A stretch of 40,690 nucleotides of DNA from an uncultured Candidatus Saccharibacteria bacterium (GTDB taxonomy: Bacteria; Patescibacteriota; Saccharimonadia; Saccharimonadales; Saccharimonadaceae). A program made the position numbers and the translations under genes. This document shows, in pieces, positions 14,624 to 21,922 of the stretch; the first letter of the stretch is position 1; each line of letters starts with the position of its first letter. Where the stretch lies: the NCBI GenBank assembly GCA_946415265.1, contig CAMKRV010000006.1, positions 1 to 40,690 of the forward strand, read 5' to 3'. The notes under the pieces were generated by a model. The model did no database searches. It saw only the letters and a program-made list of their open reading frames with translations, and was not told the DNA's origin.

Positions 14624-15262
14624 CTAGTGGCCGTGATGGTGCTTGAAGAATTTAGGAAAAATAAGTTCCAAACCAAATTTAAGAATAATGATTGAAATTA
14701 TGATACTAATGTAGGCTTCGACATCTATATGCCAAATTAAATAGATGGTAGCAGAAAATAATACTGCGCCGCTAATAATACTGTCATTAATGGTTTCTAC
14801 GCTGCTAGCGATTAAAGTGTCCGATTTTACCTTAGTGCCGGTGGTTTTGAGATAACGGCCCAAGATGAACTTAGCAATAATACTGCCGATTAGAACGATA
14901 ATGATTGGCACGGAATACTCAACTTCTTCGGGTTCAATGATTTTTTCAATGCTTTCTATAAAGATATGAATACTTATGGCAATGATGATGGTAGCAATAA
15001 GAATAGCCCCGAAGTGCTCTATTTTTTCATGTTTCTTGGCAAATTTTTTGCTGGTACCAAGTTTTTCGCTTGTGATAACGATGATGCCGGATAAGGTATC
15101 TATTAATCCATGGATAGCATCGGAAGTGATGGCTATGGAATTAGAAATTGCGCCAATAACAACTTTGAATATGGCTAATAATAAATTAACTGCGATAGCG
15201 ATAAAGCCGGCCTTAATGACGGTTTCGTTGTGCGGATTGGATTTAATGTTATGTCCTGGCAT
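14624..15262 (-). CDS. cation diffusion facilitator (CDF) transporter lacking C-terminal domain
   Basis: A 212-aa membrane protein of the CDF family, which exports divalent cations (Zn, Mn, Fe or Co) by proton antiport. The TM2 metal site is SDAIHGLID; the TM5 equivalent is SVETINDS, with Glu where His/Asp is common, so the metal preference may differ from classical Zn transporters. About six helices are visible. The cytoplasmic ferredoxin-like domain typical of ~300-aa CDFs is missing; the protein ends in HHHGH, a possible metal-binding tail. ATG is 8 nt after TAAAAT (extended TGT), so the mRNA is probably leaderless. Divergent from the SDR operon. Confidence 0.85.
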   Translation of the reverse strand: MPGHNIKSNPHNETVIKAGFIAIAVNLLLAIFKVVIGAISNSIAITSDAIHGLIDTLSGIIVITSEKLGTSKKFAKKHEKIEHFGAILIATIIIAISIHIFIESIEKIIEPEEVEYSVPIIIVLIGSIIAKFILGRYLKTTGTKVKSDTLIASSVETINDSIISGAVLFSATIYLIWHIDVEAYISIIISIIILKFGLELIFPKFFKHHHGH

Positions 15263-15270
15263 ATGCTATG

Positions 15271-15279
15271 ATTTTAACA
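15271..15279 (-). promoter_or_regulatory. extended -10 of CDF gene
   Basis: TGTTAAAAT on the minus strand, overlapping the spacer of the divergent SDR promoter. Confidence 0.5.
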
Positions 15280-15285
15280 CGATTT

Positions 15286-15294
15286 TGGTATAAT
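15286..15294 (+). promoter_or_regulatory. extended -10 of SDR-polY operon
   Basis: TGGTATAAT; no good -35. Predicted start about 15301, with AGGAGG before the ATG at 15317. Confidence 0.6.
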
Positions 15295-15316
15295 AAAGAA
15301 AAGTAAAAGGAGGACT

Positions 15317-16078
15317 ATGTTTAGTTTGAAAAGTAGAGTAGCAGTAGTATCGGGGGCATCTTCTGGATTAGGAAAACAAATGGCACTTGCCTTTGCACGA
15401 CAAGGAGCAGATTTGGCGATTTTGGCACGGAGAATCGAACGACTGGAAGAGTTTAAGCCGGAATTAATCAAAGCTGGCGCTAAAAAAGTAGTGGCGATAA
15501 AGTGTGATGTGACGTCTACGGAAGATATTGATGCGGCAGCTGCAAAAGTAGAGAAAGAATTTGGTAAAGTAGATATTTTATTAAACTGCGCCGGATCTTC
15601 CAAAGATAAAGGCGTGCTGGAGATGACGGACGAAGAGTGGGATTTTACTATTGCGACGGACGAGACTAGCGTGTTTAAAATGACACGTGCTTTTGCAAAC
15701 ATTATGAAAAAGAATAAATATGGGCGGATTATTAATATTGCATCGATGTATGGCTTGGTGGGGAATACGGAGATTCATACTGTAGCTTACCATGCTTCTA
15801 AAGGTGCGGTGGTGAACTTTACTCGTGCTGTAGCGGCGGAATTGGCTACAGAGGGTATTACTTGCAATGCGATTTGCCCAGGATATTTCGAGACGGAGCT
15901 TACTAAGGCAGTACTAGATACGCCGAGGTTTCAAGAATTTGCTAAAACTCACGTACCAATGGAGCGTTATGGCAAGCCTGGTGAACTGGATGCGGCTGCG
16001 GTATTTTTGGCATCCGAAGAGGCTTCGTATGTAACCGGGTTGATCATGCCAGTAGATGGCGGCTATACTTGTATCTGA
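15317..16078 (+). CDS. short-chain dehydrogenase/reductase (SDR)
   Basis: A 253-aa classical SDR, NAD(P)-dependent. Nucleotide-binding GASSGLGK at 13-20, NCAG at 90-93, catalytic S143, Y158 and K162 (YHASK), and the C-terminal PVDGGYT typical of the FabG/gluconate-5-dehydrogenase branch. Residue R38-R39 after beta-2 (LARRIERL) suggests NADPH use. The substrate cannot be told from sequence; fatty-acid synthesis is generally absent in these organisms, so a sugar or detoxification substrate is more likely than acyl-ACP. AAAGGAGG precedes the ATG. It overlaps the polymerase gene by an ATGA junction. Confidence 0.9.
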   Translation: MFSLKSRVAVVSGASSGLGKQMALAFARQGADLAILARRIERLEEFKPELIKAGAKKVVAIKCDVTSTEDIDAAAAKVEKEFGKVDILLNCAGSSKDKGVLEMTDEEWDFTIATDETSVFKMTRAFANIMKKNKYGRIINIASMYGLVGNTEIHTVAYHASKGAVVNFTRAVAAELATEGITCNAICPGYFETELTKAVLDTPRFQEFAKTHVPMERYGKPGELDAAAVFLASEEASYVTGLIMPVDGGYTCI

Positions 16079-17427
16079 TGAGCTGTTATATAGCGATAGA
16101 TATAAAATCTTTTTATGCATCGGTAGAATGCGTAGAGCGAGGGCTGGATCCGCTGACTGCAAGGCTGGTGGTGGCGGATGCTTCGCGCACAGAAAAAACG
16201 ATATGTTTGGCTGTATCGCCAGCCTTGAAAGCGTTGGGCTTGCCGGGCCGGCCACGGTTGTTTGAGGTACTCCAAAAGACAAATAATTTTATTATTGCCC
16301 AGCCACAAATGCGTAAGTACATGGCGGTAAGCGCGAAAGTATTCGGTATTTATGCTAAATATATAGCAACGGAAGATATTCATGTATATTCTGTAGACGA
16401 AGCGTTTTTGGATGTGACTCATTATCTCGAGAATTATCATTTGACGGCACGTGAACTGGCAATGACGATAATCAAAGATGTATTGGTACAGACTGGTATT
16501 ACGGCTACGGCTGGAATTGGTACAAACATGTATTTGGCGAAGGTGGCAATGGATATTGAAGCCAAGCATATCCCGGCAGATGAAAATGGCGTGAGAATTG
16601 CAGAATTGGACGAGAAAACTTATCGACATAATTTGTGGACACATCGTCCTTTGACTGATTTTTGGCGAGTGGGACCAGGATATGCTAAAAGGCTAGCGAA
16701 GTTAGGTATCTGCACTATGGGCGACTTGGCACGATATTCTATAAATGGCTCCGCTAAACTATATGAAACTTTTGGGATTAATGCGGAACTTTTAATAGAC
16801 CATGCATGGGGTTGGGAACCTACGACAATCCGCGATATTAAAAATTATAAATCTGACAATCATAGTATTAGTATAGGTCAGGTGTTATCTGAGCCTTATG
16901 ATTATGATAAGGCCAGGCTAATAACTTGGGAAATGGCGGATGCGCTGAGTTTGGAACTTGCAGTGAAAAATCTTGTAACGGATCAAATTGTGCTAACGGT
17001 GCAATACGATGCAAGCAATAAATCTACCGGCGAAAGTGAAATCGATTATTATGGCAGAAAAGTACAAAAAGCGGCACACGGTACGATTAATTTGGGAGAG
17101 TTTACAAATTCTGGTAAAAATATCACGTCAAAAGCTTTGGAGCTTTTTGACGATAAAGTAAAACATGGATTGTTAGCGCGAAGATTTTATATCGTCGCAA
17201 ATCATGTAAAAATCGATAATGTAGAGAATTGTTCGTTAAGGCAGTTAGATATCTTTACGGATTATGATAAAAAACGTAGAGAGACAGAAAAAGAAAAACG
17301 CTTACAAGAGGCGGAAATTAAGATTAAACAAAGGTATGGCAAAAACTCAATTTTGAAATTAAAGAATTTTGAAGAGGGGGCGACGATGCGAAAACGTAAC
17401 GGCCAAGTGGGAGGACATAAAGCATGA
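16078..17427 (+). CDS. Y-family DNA polymerase (UmuC/DinB-like)
   Basis: A 449-aa translesion polymerase without proofreading. Palm-domain motifs: IDIKSFYASVE at 7-17 (catalytic D8 and steric FY) and YSVDEAFLDVT at 104-114 (D107, E108), followed by a helix-hairpin-helix region (GPGYAKRLAKLGICTMGDLA) and little-finger domain. Length and a C-terminal basic tail match the UmuC/UvrX branch found with YolD proteins in Firmicutes rather than short DinB. The start overlaps the SDR stop (TGATG), and the next gene overlaps its end by ATGA. Mutagenic bypass in a small genome that lacks many repair genes is the likely role. Confidence 0.92.
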   Translation: MSCYIAIDIKSFYASVECVERGLDPLTARLVVADASRTEKTICLAVSPALKALGLPGRPRLFEVLQKTNNFIIAQPQMRKYMAVSAKVFGIYAKYIATEDIHVYSVDEAFLDVTHYLENYHLTARELAMTIIKDVLVQTGITATAGIGTNMYLAKVAMDIEAKHIPADENGVRIAELDEKTYRHNLWTHRPLTDFWRVGPGYAKRLAKLGICTMGDLARYSINGSAKLYETFGINAELLIDHAWGWEPTTIRDIKNYKSDNHSISIGQVLSEPYDYDKARLITWEMADALSLELAVKNLVTDQIVLTVQYDASNKSTGESEIDYYGRKVQKAAHGTINLGEFTNSGKNITSKALELFDDKVKHGLLARRFYIVANHVKIDNVENCSLRQLDIFTDYDKKRRETEKEKRLQEAEIKIKQRYGKNSILKLKNFEEGATMRKRNGQVGGHKA

Positions 17428-17624
17428 AAAATGATTTTCCCTATACAGATATTATAGATTTGCCACATTTTCATGCCGAAGGCCGACCATATATGCCAAA
17501 TTCGGAACGCGCAGCGCAGTTTATGCCGTTTAAATCTTTAAGTGAATATAGTAATTATGTAGATGATAAGACGGACGAAGTAAACGGCGCGGATGATGCA
17601 AATTATACGATTGTTTTAGATTAG
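17424..17624 (+). CDS. YolD-like small protein
   Basis: A 66-aa protein with the core [17 protein letters not shown], which matches YolD-like proteins (RxxQFxPFxxLxxY) that nearly always accompany UmuC-type polymerases. Its role there is thought to be accessory to the polymerase. It overlaps the polymerase stop by 4 nt (ATGA), so translation is coupled. The acidic C-terminus ([12 protein letters not shown]) is unremarkable. Confidence 0.8.
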   Translation: MKNDFPYTDIIDLPHFHAEGRPYMPNSERAAQFMPFKSLSEYSNYVDDKTDEVNGADDANYTIVLD

Positions 17625-17650
17625 TGTATAATAAGAAAAAAGGAGTTAAA

Positions 17651-18187
17651 ATGTATAAAGGTACTAAAACTGAAGAAAACTTGAAAAAGGCTTTTGCGGG
17701 TGAAAGTGAAGCACGTAATAAATATGATTTTTTTGCTTCCAAAGCCAAAAAAGATGGTTTCGAACAAATTGCGGCTATTTTTGCCGAGACTGCGCTAAAT
17801 GAAAAAGAACATGCTAAGATGTGGTATAAAGAGTTACATGGTGGTGCGGTAGAACCTACGGATATTAATCTAGAAGCGGCGGCGGCTGGTGAAAATTATG
17901 AGTGGACTGATATGTATGCTGGGTTTGCTAAAACTGCGCGTGAAGAAGGTTTTGAGGAATTGGCAGTAAAGTTCGAGGAAGTGGCGGCAATTGAAAAAAC
18001 CCACGAAGAAAGATATCGTAAGCTACTTGCAAACGTAAAAGATAAAAAAGTATTTTCTAAGGATGGCGATGTGATTTGGGTATGCCGTAATTGTGGACAT
18101 ATTGTGATTGGTAAAGACGCGCCTGAGGTTTGTCCGGTCTGCAATCATCCACAGGCATATTTTGAAATAAAGCCAGAAAATTATTAG
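17651..18187 (+). CDS. rbr: rubrerythrin
   Basis: A non-haem iron peroxidase that removes hydrogen peroxide in anaerobes. The 178-aa protein has the N-terminal ferritin-like diiron domain with paired E..ExxH motifs (NEKEHAKMW and [10 protein letters not shown]) and a C-terminal rubredoxin-like domain with CRNC and CPVC iron ligands (about 147-166). All ligands are present. ATG at 17651 has AAGGAG 8 nt upstream; TATAAT overlaps the end of the preceding gene, so it can be made separately from the polymerase operon. With the anaerobic ribonucleotide reductase it argues for an anaerobic or microaerobic niche. Confidence 0.95.
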   Translation: MYKGTKTEENLKKAFAGESEARNKYDFFASKAKKDGFEQIAAIFAETALNEKEHAKMWYKELHGGAVEPTDINLEAAAAGENYEWTDMYAGFAKTAREEGFEELAVKFEEVAAIEKTHEERYRKLLANVKDKKVFSKDGDVIWVCRNCGHIVIGKDAPEVCPVCNHPQAYFEIKPENY

Positions 18188-18215
18188 ATTGCAAGATAAC
18201 AATTTAAAAGTATTG

Positions 18216-18352
18216 TCTCATAATTTGCTACACCTCGGAAGCTTCGTGATGTAATAATAAATTTTGTCACATCACTCCGCTCCTTCGACGGCAAGAATCT
18301 GCTTGAAAGCAGATTGTGCCTTCATGTTCCTCGATTGTAGTAAATTATGAGA
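18216..18352. repeat. long-hairpin element A (137 nt)
   Basis: Outer arms TCTCATAATTTGCTACA (18216-18232) and TGTAGTAAATTATGAGA (18336-18352) pair over 17 positions with one wobble. Inside are GTGATGT/ACATCAC (18246-18252 with 18269-18275) and AATCTGCTT-ga-AAGCAGATT (18296-18315). GCTTCG precedes the first inner stem and CGACG the second, as in element B at 27740. It has no ORF. The plus strand ends in a short T-tract, so it could also end the rubrerythrin message. Confidence 0.7.
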
Positions 18353-18423
18353 TATTTTTCAGAGTTTTACGGTGAGGAAAAAAGAGCTACAGGTGCAGCA
18401 GTGCTTTTGCTCCACTCAGAAAA

Positions 18424-18458
18424 TAAAACGAGAGTGCAAGCACTCTCTATTGTTTTTT
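18424..18458. terminator. bidirectional terminator
   Basis: GAGAGTG-caag-CACTCTC with A/T tracts on both sides (GTTTTTT on the right, AAAATAAAAC on the left). Confidence 0.75.
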
Positions 18459-18463
18459 ACTTA

Positions 18464-18475
18464 TGGAGCCGCAAG
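18464..18475 (-). other. duplicated tRNA-Thr 3' end (relic attachment site?)
   Basis: TGGAGCCGCAAG repeats the last 12 bases of the tRNA gene at 18546-18557, 82 bp away in the same orientation. A short direct repeat of a tRNA 3' end is what a tRNA-targeting integrative element leaves. Confidence 0.45.
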
Positions 18476-18511
18476 AGCAAGGGCACTTTAGCCCCACTCA
18501 AAAAAGCAATC

Positions 18512-18535
18512 AAAAATGCAAGCATTTTAGCTTGC
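18512..18535 (-). terminator. tRNA-Thr terminator
   Basis: Minus strand GCAAGC-taaaat-GCTTGC followed by ATTTTTG. Confidence 0.75.
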
Positions 18536-18545
18536 TTTTTGTTCG

Positions 18546-18621
18546 TGGAGCCGCAAGTCGGACTTGAACCGACGACCTGCCGCTTACAAGGCGGCTGCTC
18601 TACCAGCTGAGCTATTACGGC
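18546..18621 (-). tRNA. tRNA-Thr (anticodon TGT)
   Basis: Full cloverleaf on the minus strand, 76 nt: acceptor GCCGTAA/TTGCGGC (one G-T pair), D-arm GCTCAGCTGGTAGAGC, anticodon stem GCCGC/GCGGC with loop CTTGTAA (anticodon TGT), T-arm GTCGG-TTCAAGT-CCGAC, encoded CCA. An extended -10 (TGTTATAAT, minus 18639-18631) lies just upstream. Confidence 0.96.
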
Positions 18622-18630
18622 GTTAGGTTT

Positions 18631-18639
18631 ATTATAACA
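18631..18639 (-). promoter_or_regulatory. extended -10 of tRNA-Thr(TGT)
   Basis: TGTTATAAT on the minus strand, about 10 nt from the mature 5' end. Confidence 0.65.
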
Positions 18640-18700
18640 CATTTTGTATGTTTTTCGGAAAAAACTTACGCGCTCTCTTGAGTGTGCTATAATTATGGTT

Positions 18701-19858
18701 ATGGATATAGCGTTAGTTGTTTTAGGGGTAGTAATTATTATTTTATTAGTGGTGCTAATTTTCAAAAAGCCAGCGCAGCCGGAACTATCGGCCGATTTTA
18801 AAACAATGGAGGAGCGGTTGATCCGCGTAGAGGGTGAAGTGGGGAAAATTAATCCAGCAATAGACCGCAATTTTCGCGAGAACCGTAAAGAGATTAATGA
18901 AAATCTAGAGCGGATGCAGAATAGTAATGCAAGGAGTATTGAGCAATTGCGTACCGGCAATGAGAAAAAGCTTGAAGAAATGCGTGAGACGGTGGACGAG
19001 AAACTAAAGGCTAGCGTAGAAAAAAGGTTTAACGAAAGCTTTAAATCCATTTCTACACAACTAACGCAAGTGTATCAAGGTTTGGGGGAGATGAAAAACT
19101 TGGCTACTGGCGTGGGAGATTTGAAAAAGGTAATGGAAGGTGTAAAAACACGAGGAATTTATGGTGAGGTACAACTAGGTGCTATAATTGAAGATATTTT
19201 GAATAAGGCGCAGTATGAAGAAAATGTCGCTACTAAGAAAGGTAGTAGCGATAGAGTAGAGTTTGCAATCAAGATGCCGGGCAAAGATGACGATAGTTTA
19301 GTTTACTTGCCAATAGATAGTAAATTCCCGGTAGAAAATTATTCGCGTTTGATTGCGGCATACGAAAATGGCGAAAAAGTGGAAATAGAAAAATATTCTA
19401 AAGCTTTAGCTGCAGACGTAAAGGAACAGGCGAAAAAGATTTCTACTAAATACTTAGATCCGCCAATGACGACAGATTTTGGGATAATGTTCGTACCGAC
19501 GGAGAGTTTGTATGCGGAGATTTTACGGATACCTGGCTTAAGTGATGAAGTACGACAAAAACATCACGTGTCTATTACCAGTCCATCTACTTTGCCTGTG
19601 GCGCTAAATGGGCTTTTGATGGGATTTAAGACGGTAGCGATAGAAAAACGTTCGGCGGAGGTGTGGCAGACGCTTGGCGCAGTAAAAACACAGTTTGGAA
19701 AGTTTTCGGACTTACTTGAGGGCGTGCAGAAAAAATTACAAGAATCGGCCAATAAGATTGAAAGTGCCAAAACTACTTCGCGCCAGATAGAGCGAAAGCT
19801 TAAGAATGTAGAAGAATTACCAGAGAGTGAATCTGTGAAACTGATTGGTGAGATTTAA
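18701..19858 (+). CDS. rmuC: RmuC-family DNA recombination protein
   Basis: A 385-aa membrane-anchored protein: one N-terminal transmembrane helix (about 3-24, VVLGVVIIILLVVLIF), a long coiled coil (35-130), then the RmuC nuclease-like domain with RGIYGEVQLG, KMPGKDDDSLVYLPIDSKFP and FGIMFVPTESLYAEIL. RmuC limits inversions between short inverted repeats; the domain resembles restriction endonucleases. I chose the ATG at 18701, 7 nt after TATAAT (TGCTATAAT), so the mRNA is probably leaderless; the ATG at 18695 would precede the predicted transcription start. It stands alone. Confidence 0.92.
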   Translation: MDIALVVLGVVIIILLVVLIFKKPAQPELSADFKTMEERLIRVEGEVGKINPAIDRNFRENRKEINENLERMQNSNARSIEQLRTGNEKKLEEMRETVDEKLKASVEKRFNESFKSISTQLTQVYQGLGEMKNLATGVGDLKKVMEGVKTRGIYGEVQLGAIIEDILNKAQYEENVATKKGSSDRVEFAIKMPGKDDDSLVYLPIDSKFPVENYSRLIAAYENGEKVEIEKYSKALAADVKEQAKKISTKYLDPPMTTDFGIMFVPTESLYAEILRIPGLSDEVRQKHHVSITSPSTLPVALNGLLMGFKTVAIEKRSAEVWQTLGAVKTQFGKFSDLLEGVQKKLQESANKIESAKTTSRQIERKLKNVEELPESESVKLIGEI

Positions 19859-19883
19859 CTACCGCATAAAAAACATTAGCGGG

Positions 19884-19912
19884 TTGACTTTTTGAGTAAA
19901 GTATGTTAAAAT
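19884..19912 (+). promoter_or_regulatory. sigma-70-like promoter (TTGACT-17-TAAAAT)
   Basis: Well-spaced -35 and -10 upstream of the small membrane protein gene, followed by a ~45-nt leader and AAGGAGG. Confidence 0.7.
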
Positions 19913-19964
19913 CATAAGTGATATACGTCTATATTTGGACTATAGGTCGAGAAGGAGGGATTCG

Positions 19965-20363
19965 ATGAAACATGTCCTTAAGATGTACGTACTTTATTTT
20001 TTGGGAAATTCTGTAGTCTATTTATTTGTGGACTCTTTTAGGGAGTTTATTGCCGGTACATATACGATGACGGGGAAATTACATGTCAGTCTTATGCTGA
20101 TAGCTGTTTTAAGTATCGTGTCGGTATTGGCAGATAAAATTTGGAGAGTTATCCCCAAGAAAGACGAAGGAACGTTGCAAGTTCGTTTAGTAGTAGTAGC
20201 TGTAATAATCATCGCGTTGTCGGCAATTACGGACTTTTGCCTAACAATATTGGCATCACGTTTTGTTGATTTACGTATGACGCAGTTAGACTGTATGCTA
20301 TTGGCTGGTCTTTGTCAGGCTCCATTAATCGCCGTAATGGCGGATTTCCCAAGAAAAGATTAA
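19965..20363 (+). CDS. unknown small membrane protein, four TM
   Basis: A 132-aa protein with about four transmembrane segments (residues 7-25, 38-58, 75-100, 108-124). Not recognised. It has a good promoter, AAGGAGG and its own terminator, so it is a monocistronic, probably well expressed gene. A charged linker with IPKKDEGTLQVR lies between TM2 and TM3. No transport or enzyme motif is visible. Confidence 0.7.
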   Translation: MKHVLKMYVLYFLGNSVVYLFVDSFREFIAGTYTMTGKLHVSLMLIAVLSIVSVLADKIWRVIPKKDEGTLQVRLVVVAVIIIALSAITDFCLTILASRFVDLRMTQLDCMLLAGLCQAPLIAVMADFPRKD

Positions 20364-20385
20364 CTCCGCCGTGTGCGGAGTTTTT
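20363..20385 (+). terminator. intrinsic terminator
   Basis: ACTCCGC-cgtgt-GCGGAGT followed by Ts, starting in the stop codon of the membrane protein. Confidence 0.9.
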
Positions 20386-20404
20386 CCTTAGGATCAGTAG
20401 CTAT

Positions 20405-21073
20405 TTAAAACGTGCGAATTTTATCGAATGGGAAGAGACGAAGAATCACTGGGCCAATGATGCGGCAGTAGGGAATAGTGCCAAGGCCATTTCTAGAATC
20501 CCAAGAATTGGAACCTTCGCGATTGTCGCCCGAAACGAATAGTTCGCCTTCTGGCACGGTAACATCTACTTCGCCAGAAGTATGTTCTTTGGGGCCATCG
20601 GTGTCAGACGTGCGCCACTCTTTATCGTAGATAAAACCATCTGGGTGTTCTTCATTATAGATTGTCATTATGCCGTCTTTCACGGTGACGCGCTCACCCG
20701 GAAAAGCGATCACACGTTTGATAATGTATTGGTCGCTAACGTTGGACGGTACGTTGCAGGTCATAGGGTGTTCTACGCCCTGGGCTTTATATTCGGCGAC
20801 TTTAGCTTCATCTTCGTTAAGAAATACGATGATTTGTCCGCGCTCTGGCACGTATTCGTTGCCGGTGAAATGCGCCCAAGAAACTGCAGCGCGGTTAACT
20901 ATCACGCGGTCGTCGCCGTGAAGGGTATTTTCCATACTGCCCCCTACTACATTGTATGAACGGTAAATATACGTATTGAGAAACATCGTGCCAAGCACAA
21001 TGGCACCAATAAAGCCGGCGAGACTCAAAATATCTTTCAAAAGTGGGTGTTTTTGGAAAAAAGTTGGTTCCAT
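20405..21073 (-). CDS. lepB: signal peptidase I
   Basis: Removes signal peptides from secreted proteins at the outer face of the membrane. 222 aa: N-terminal anchor (about 15-35), catalytic GGSMENT with S46, catalytic Lys in YIIKRVIAFPGE (K119), and box E SGDNREGSNSWDSR. All catalytic residues are intact. ATG lies 7 nt after TGATATAAT, probably leaderless. It is divergent from the next membrane protein gene. It would process the surface proteins found further right. Confidence 0.95.
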   Translation of the reverse strand: MEPTFFQKHPLLKDILSLAGFIGAIVLGTMFLNTYIYRSYNVVGGSMENTLHGDDRVIVNRAAVSWAHFTGNEYVPERGQIIVFLNEDEAKVAEYKAQGVEHPMTCNVPSNVSDQYIIKRVIAFPGERVTVKDGIMTIYNEEHPDGFIYDKEWRTSDTDGPKEHTSGEVDVTVPEGELFVSGDNREGSNSWDSRNGLGTIPYCRIIGPVILRLFPFDKIRTF

Positions 21074-21080
21074 AGCATCT

Positions 21081-21089
21081 ATTATATCA
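21081..21089 (-). promoter_or_regulatory. extended -10 of lepB
   Basis: TGATATAAT on the minus strand, 7 nt before the ATG; leaderless arrangement. Confidence 0.65.
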
Positions 21090-21113
21090 TTTTTAAGTTT
21101 AATTTAAAATAAG

Positions 21114-21122
21114 TGTTATAAT
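21114..21122 (+). promoter_or_regulatory. extended -10 of membrane protein-htrA operon
   Basis: TGTTATAAT, 8 nt before the ATG at 21131; leaderless arrangement. Confidence 0.65.
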
Positions 21123-21130
21123 ATATAAAT

Positions 21131-21913
21131 ATGGCAGACTATGTATTAGCTAGAAAATCACGCAATATTGCAAGTAATCTGGTACATATATTCTTGAATA
21201 TTTTGTTGGGTGTGGGCTCAGTACTAGTGACAGTACTTTCGGCGAGTCCGGTGTTGGGACTGCTGTTGGTATTGGTGTCAAAATGGCGAGTTTTCGCAGT
21301 GCGGGGGAGATACTTATGGCTAAATATTAAGTCCAACTTGGTAGATATTATTGTAGGCGTAAGTGTGGTGCTAATTACTTATTATGCTGGCGCAACTTTC
21401 TTGCCAGTAGATGCATTATTAGCGATATTTTATTGTGTTTGGTTGCTCTTCATCAAGCCGATGTCGTCTGAGAAAGCAACTTTGACGCAATCTTTGATTG
21501 CGGTATTTTTGGGGATGAGTGCAGCGGCTACTGCGGCAGCAAATTTGAACGCAATAGTAGTGGTACTGGTAGCGTTTTTAGTGGGGTATGCGGCTAGTCG
21601 TCACGTATTAGTGCAAAGTAGTGACAGGGATTTTACTTTGACGACTTTGGTATGCGGACTTGTGTTTGCCGAAGTGGCCTGGCTTTGTCAATCTTGGGCA
21701 ATAATTTATACTTTTGGTGCTTCTGGGATACGTATCCCACAGGTGGCGATAATTTTAACGATTTTTGCATTTGTATATAATTACGCAAGACAAGCGATGA
21801 TTAAATATCAAGATGACTTTAGATTTAAACATATTTTGGGGCCAGTGGTGTTTGGCATAGTCTTGATAGGCATAATTGTTATTTGGTTTAGTAATCCAAT
21901 ATTTAATATATAA
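21131..21913 (+). CDS. unknown polytopic membrane protein
   Basis: A 260-aa protein with roughly eight hydrophobic segments spread over the whole length and a basic RRS/KSR-type N-terminus. Resembles no transporter family I can name. One arginine/lysine-rich loop (YARQAMIKYQDDFRFKH) separates the last two helices. It sits 9 nt upstream of the HtrA protease and shares its promoter, so a link to envelope quality control is possible. Probably translated from a leaderless mRNA. Confidence 0.7.
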   Translation: MADYVLARKSRNIASNLVHIFLNILLGVGSVLVTVLSASPVLGLLLVLVSKWRVFAVRGRYLWLNIKSNLVDIIVGVSVVLITYYAGATFLPVDALLAIFYCVWLLFIKPMSSEKATLTQSLIAVFLGMSAAATAAANLNAIVVVLVAFLVGYAASRHVLVQSSDRDFTLTTLVCGLVFAEVAWLCQSWAIIYTFGASGIRIPQVAIILTIFAFVYNYARQAMIKYQDDFRFKHILGPVVFGIVLIGIIVIWFSNPIFNI

Positions 21914-21922
21914 GGAGGTAAA

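Larger units (their letters stand above)
18353..18545. other. gene-free terminator cluster left of tRNA-Thr
   Basis: With element A this completes a 358-base gap. It holds a symmetrical hairpin terminator (18424-18458), the tRNA terminator (18512-18535), a further GAGC/GCTC hairpin with a leftward T-tract near 18380-18415, and a duplicate of the tRNA 3' end (18464-18475). Confidence 0.6.

Noticed and set aside
16063-16644. 193-codon leftward frame inside the polymerase gene
   Set aside because: Antisense to the conserved palm domain of the Y-family polymerase; no ribosome-binding site.
18347-18610. 87-codon frame ending QVGLEPTTCRLQGG...
   Set aside because: It is the antisense reading of the tRNA-Thr gene, a well-known false protein.
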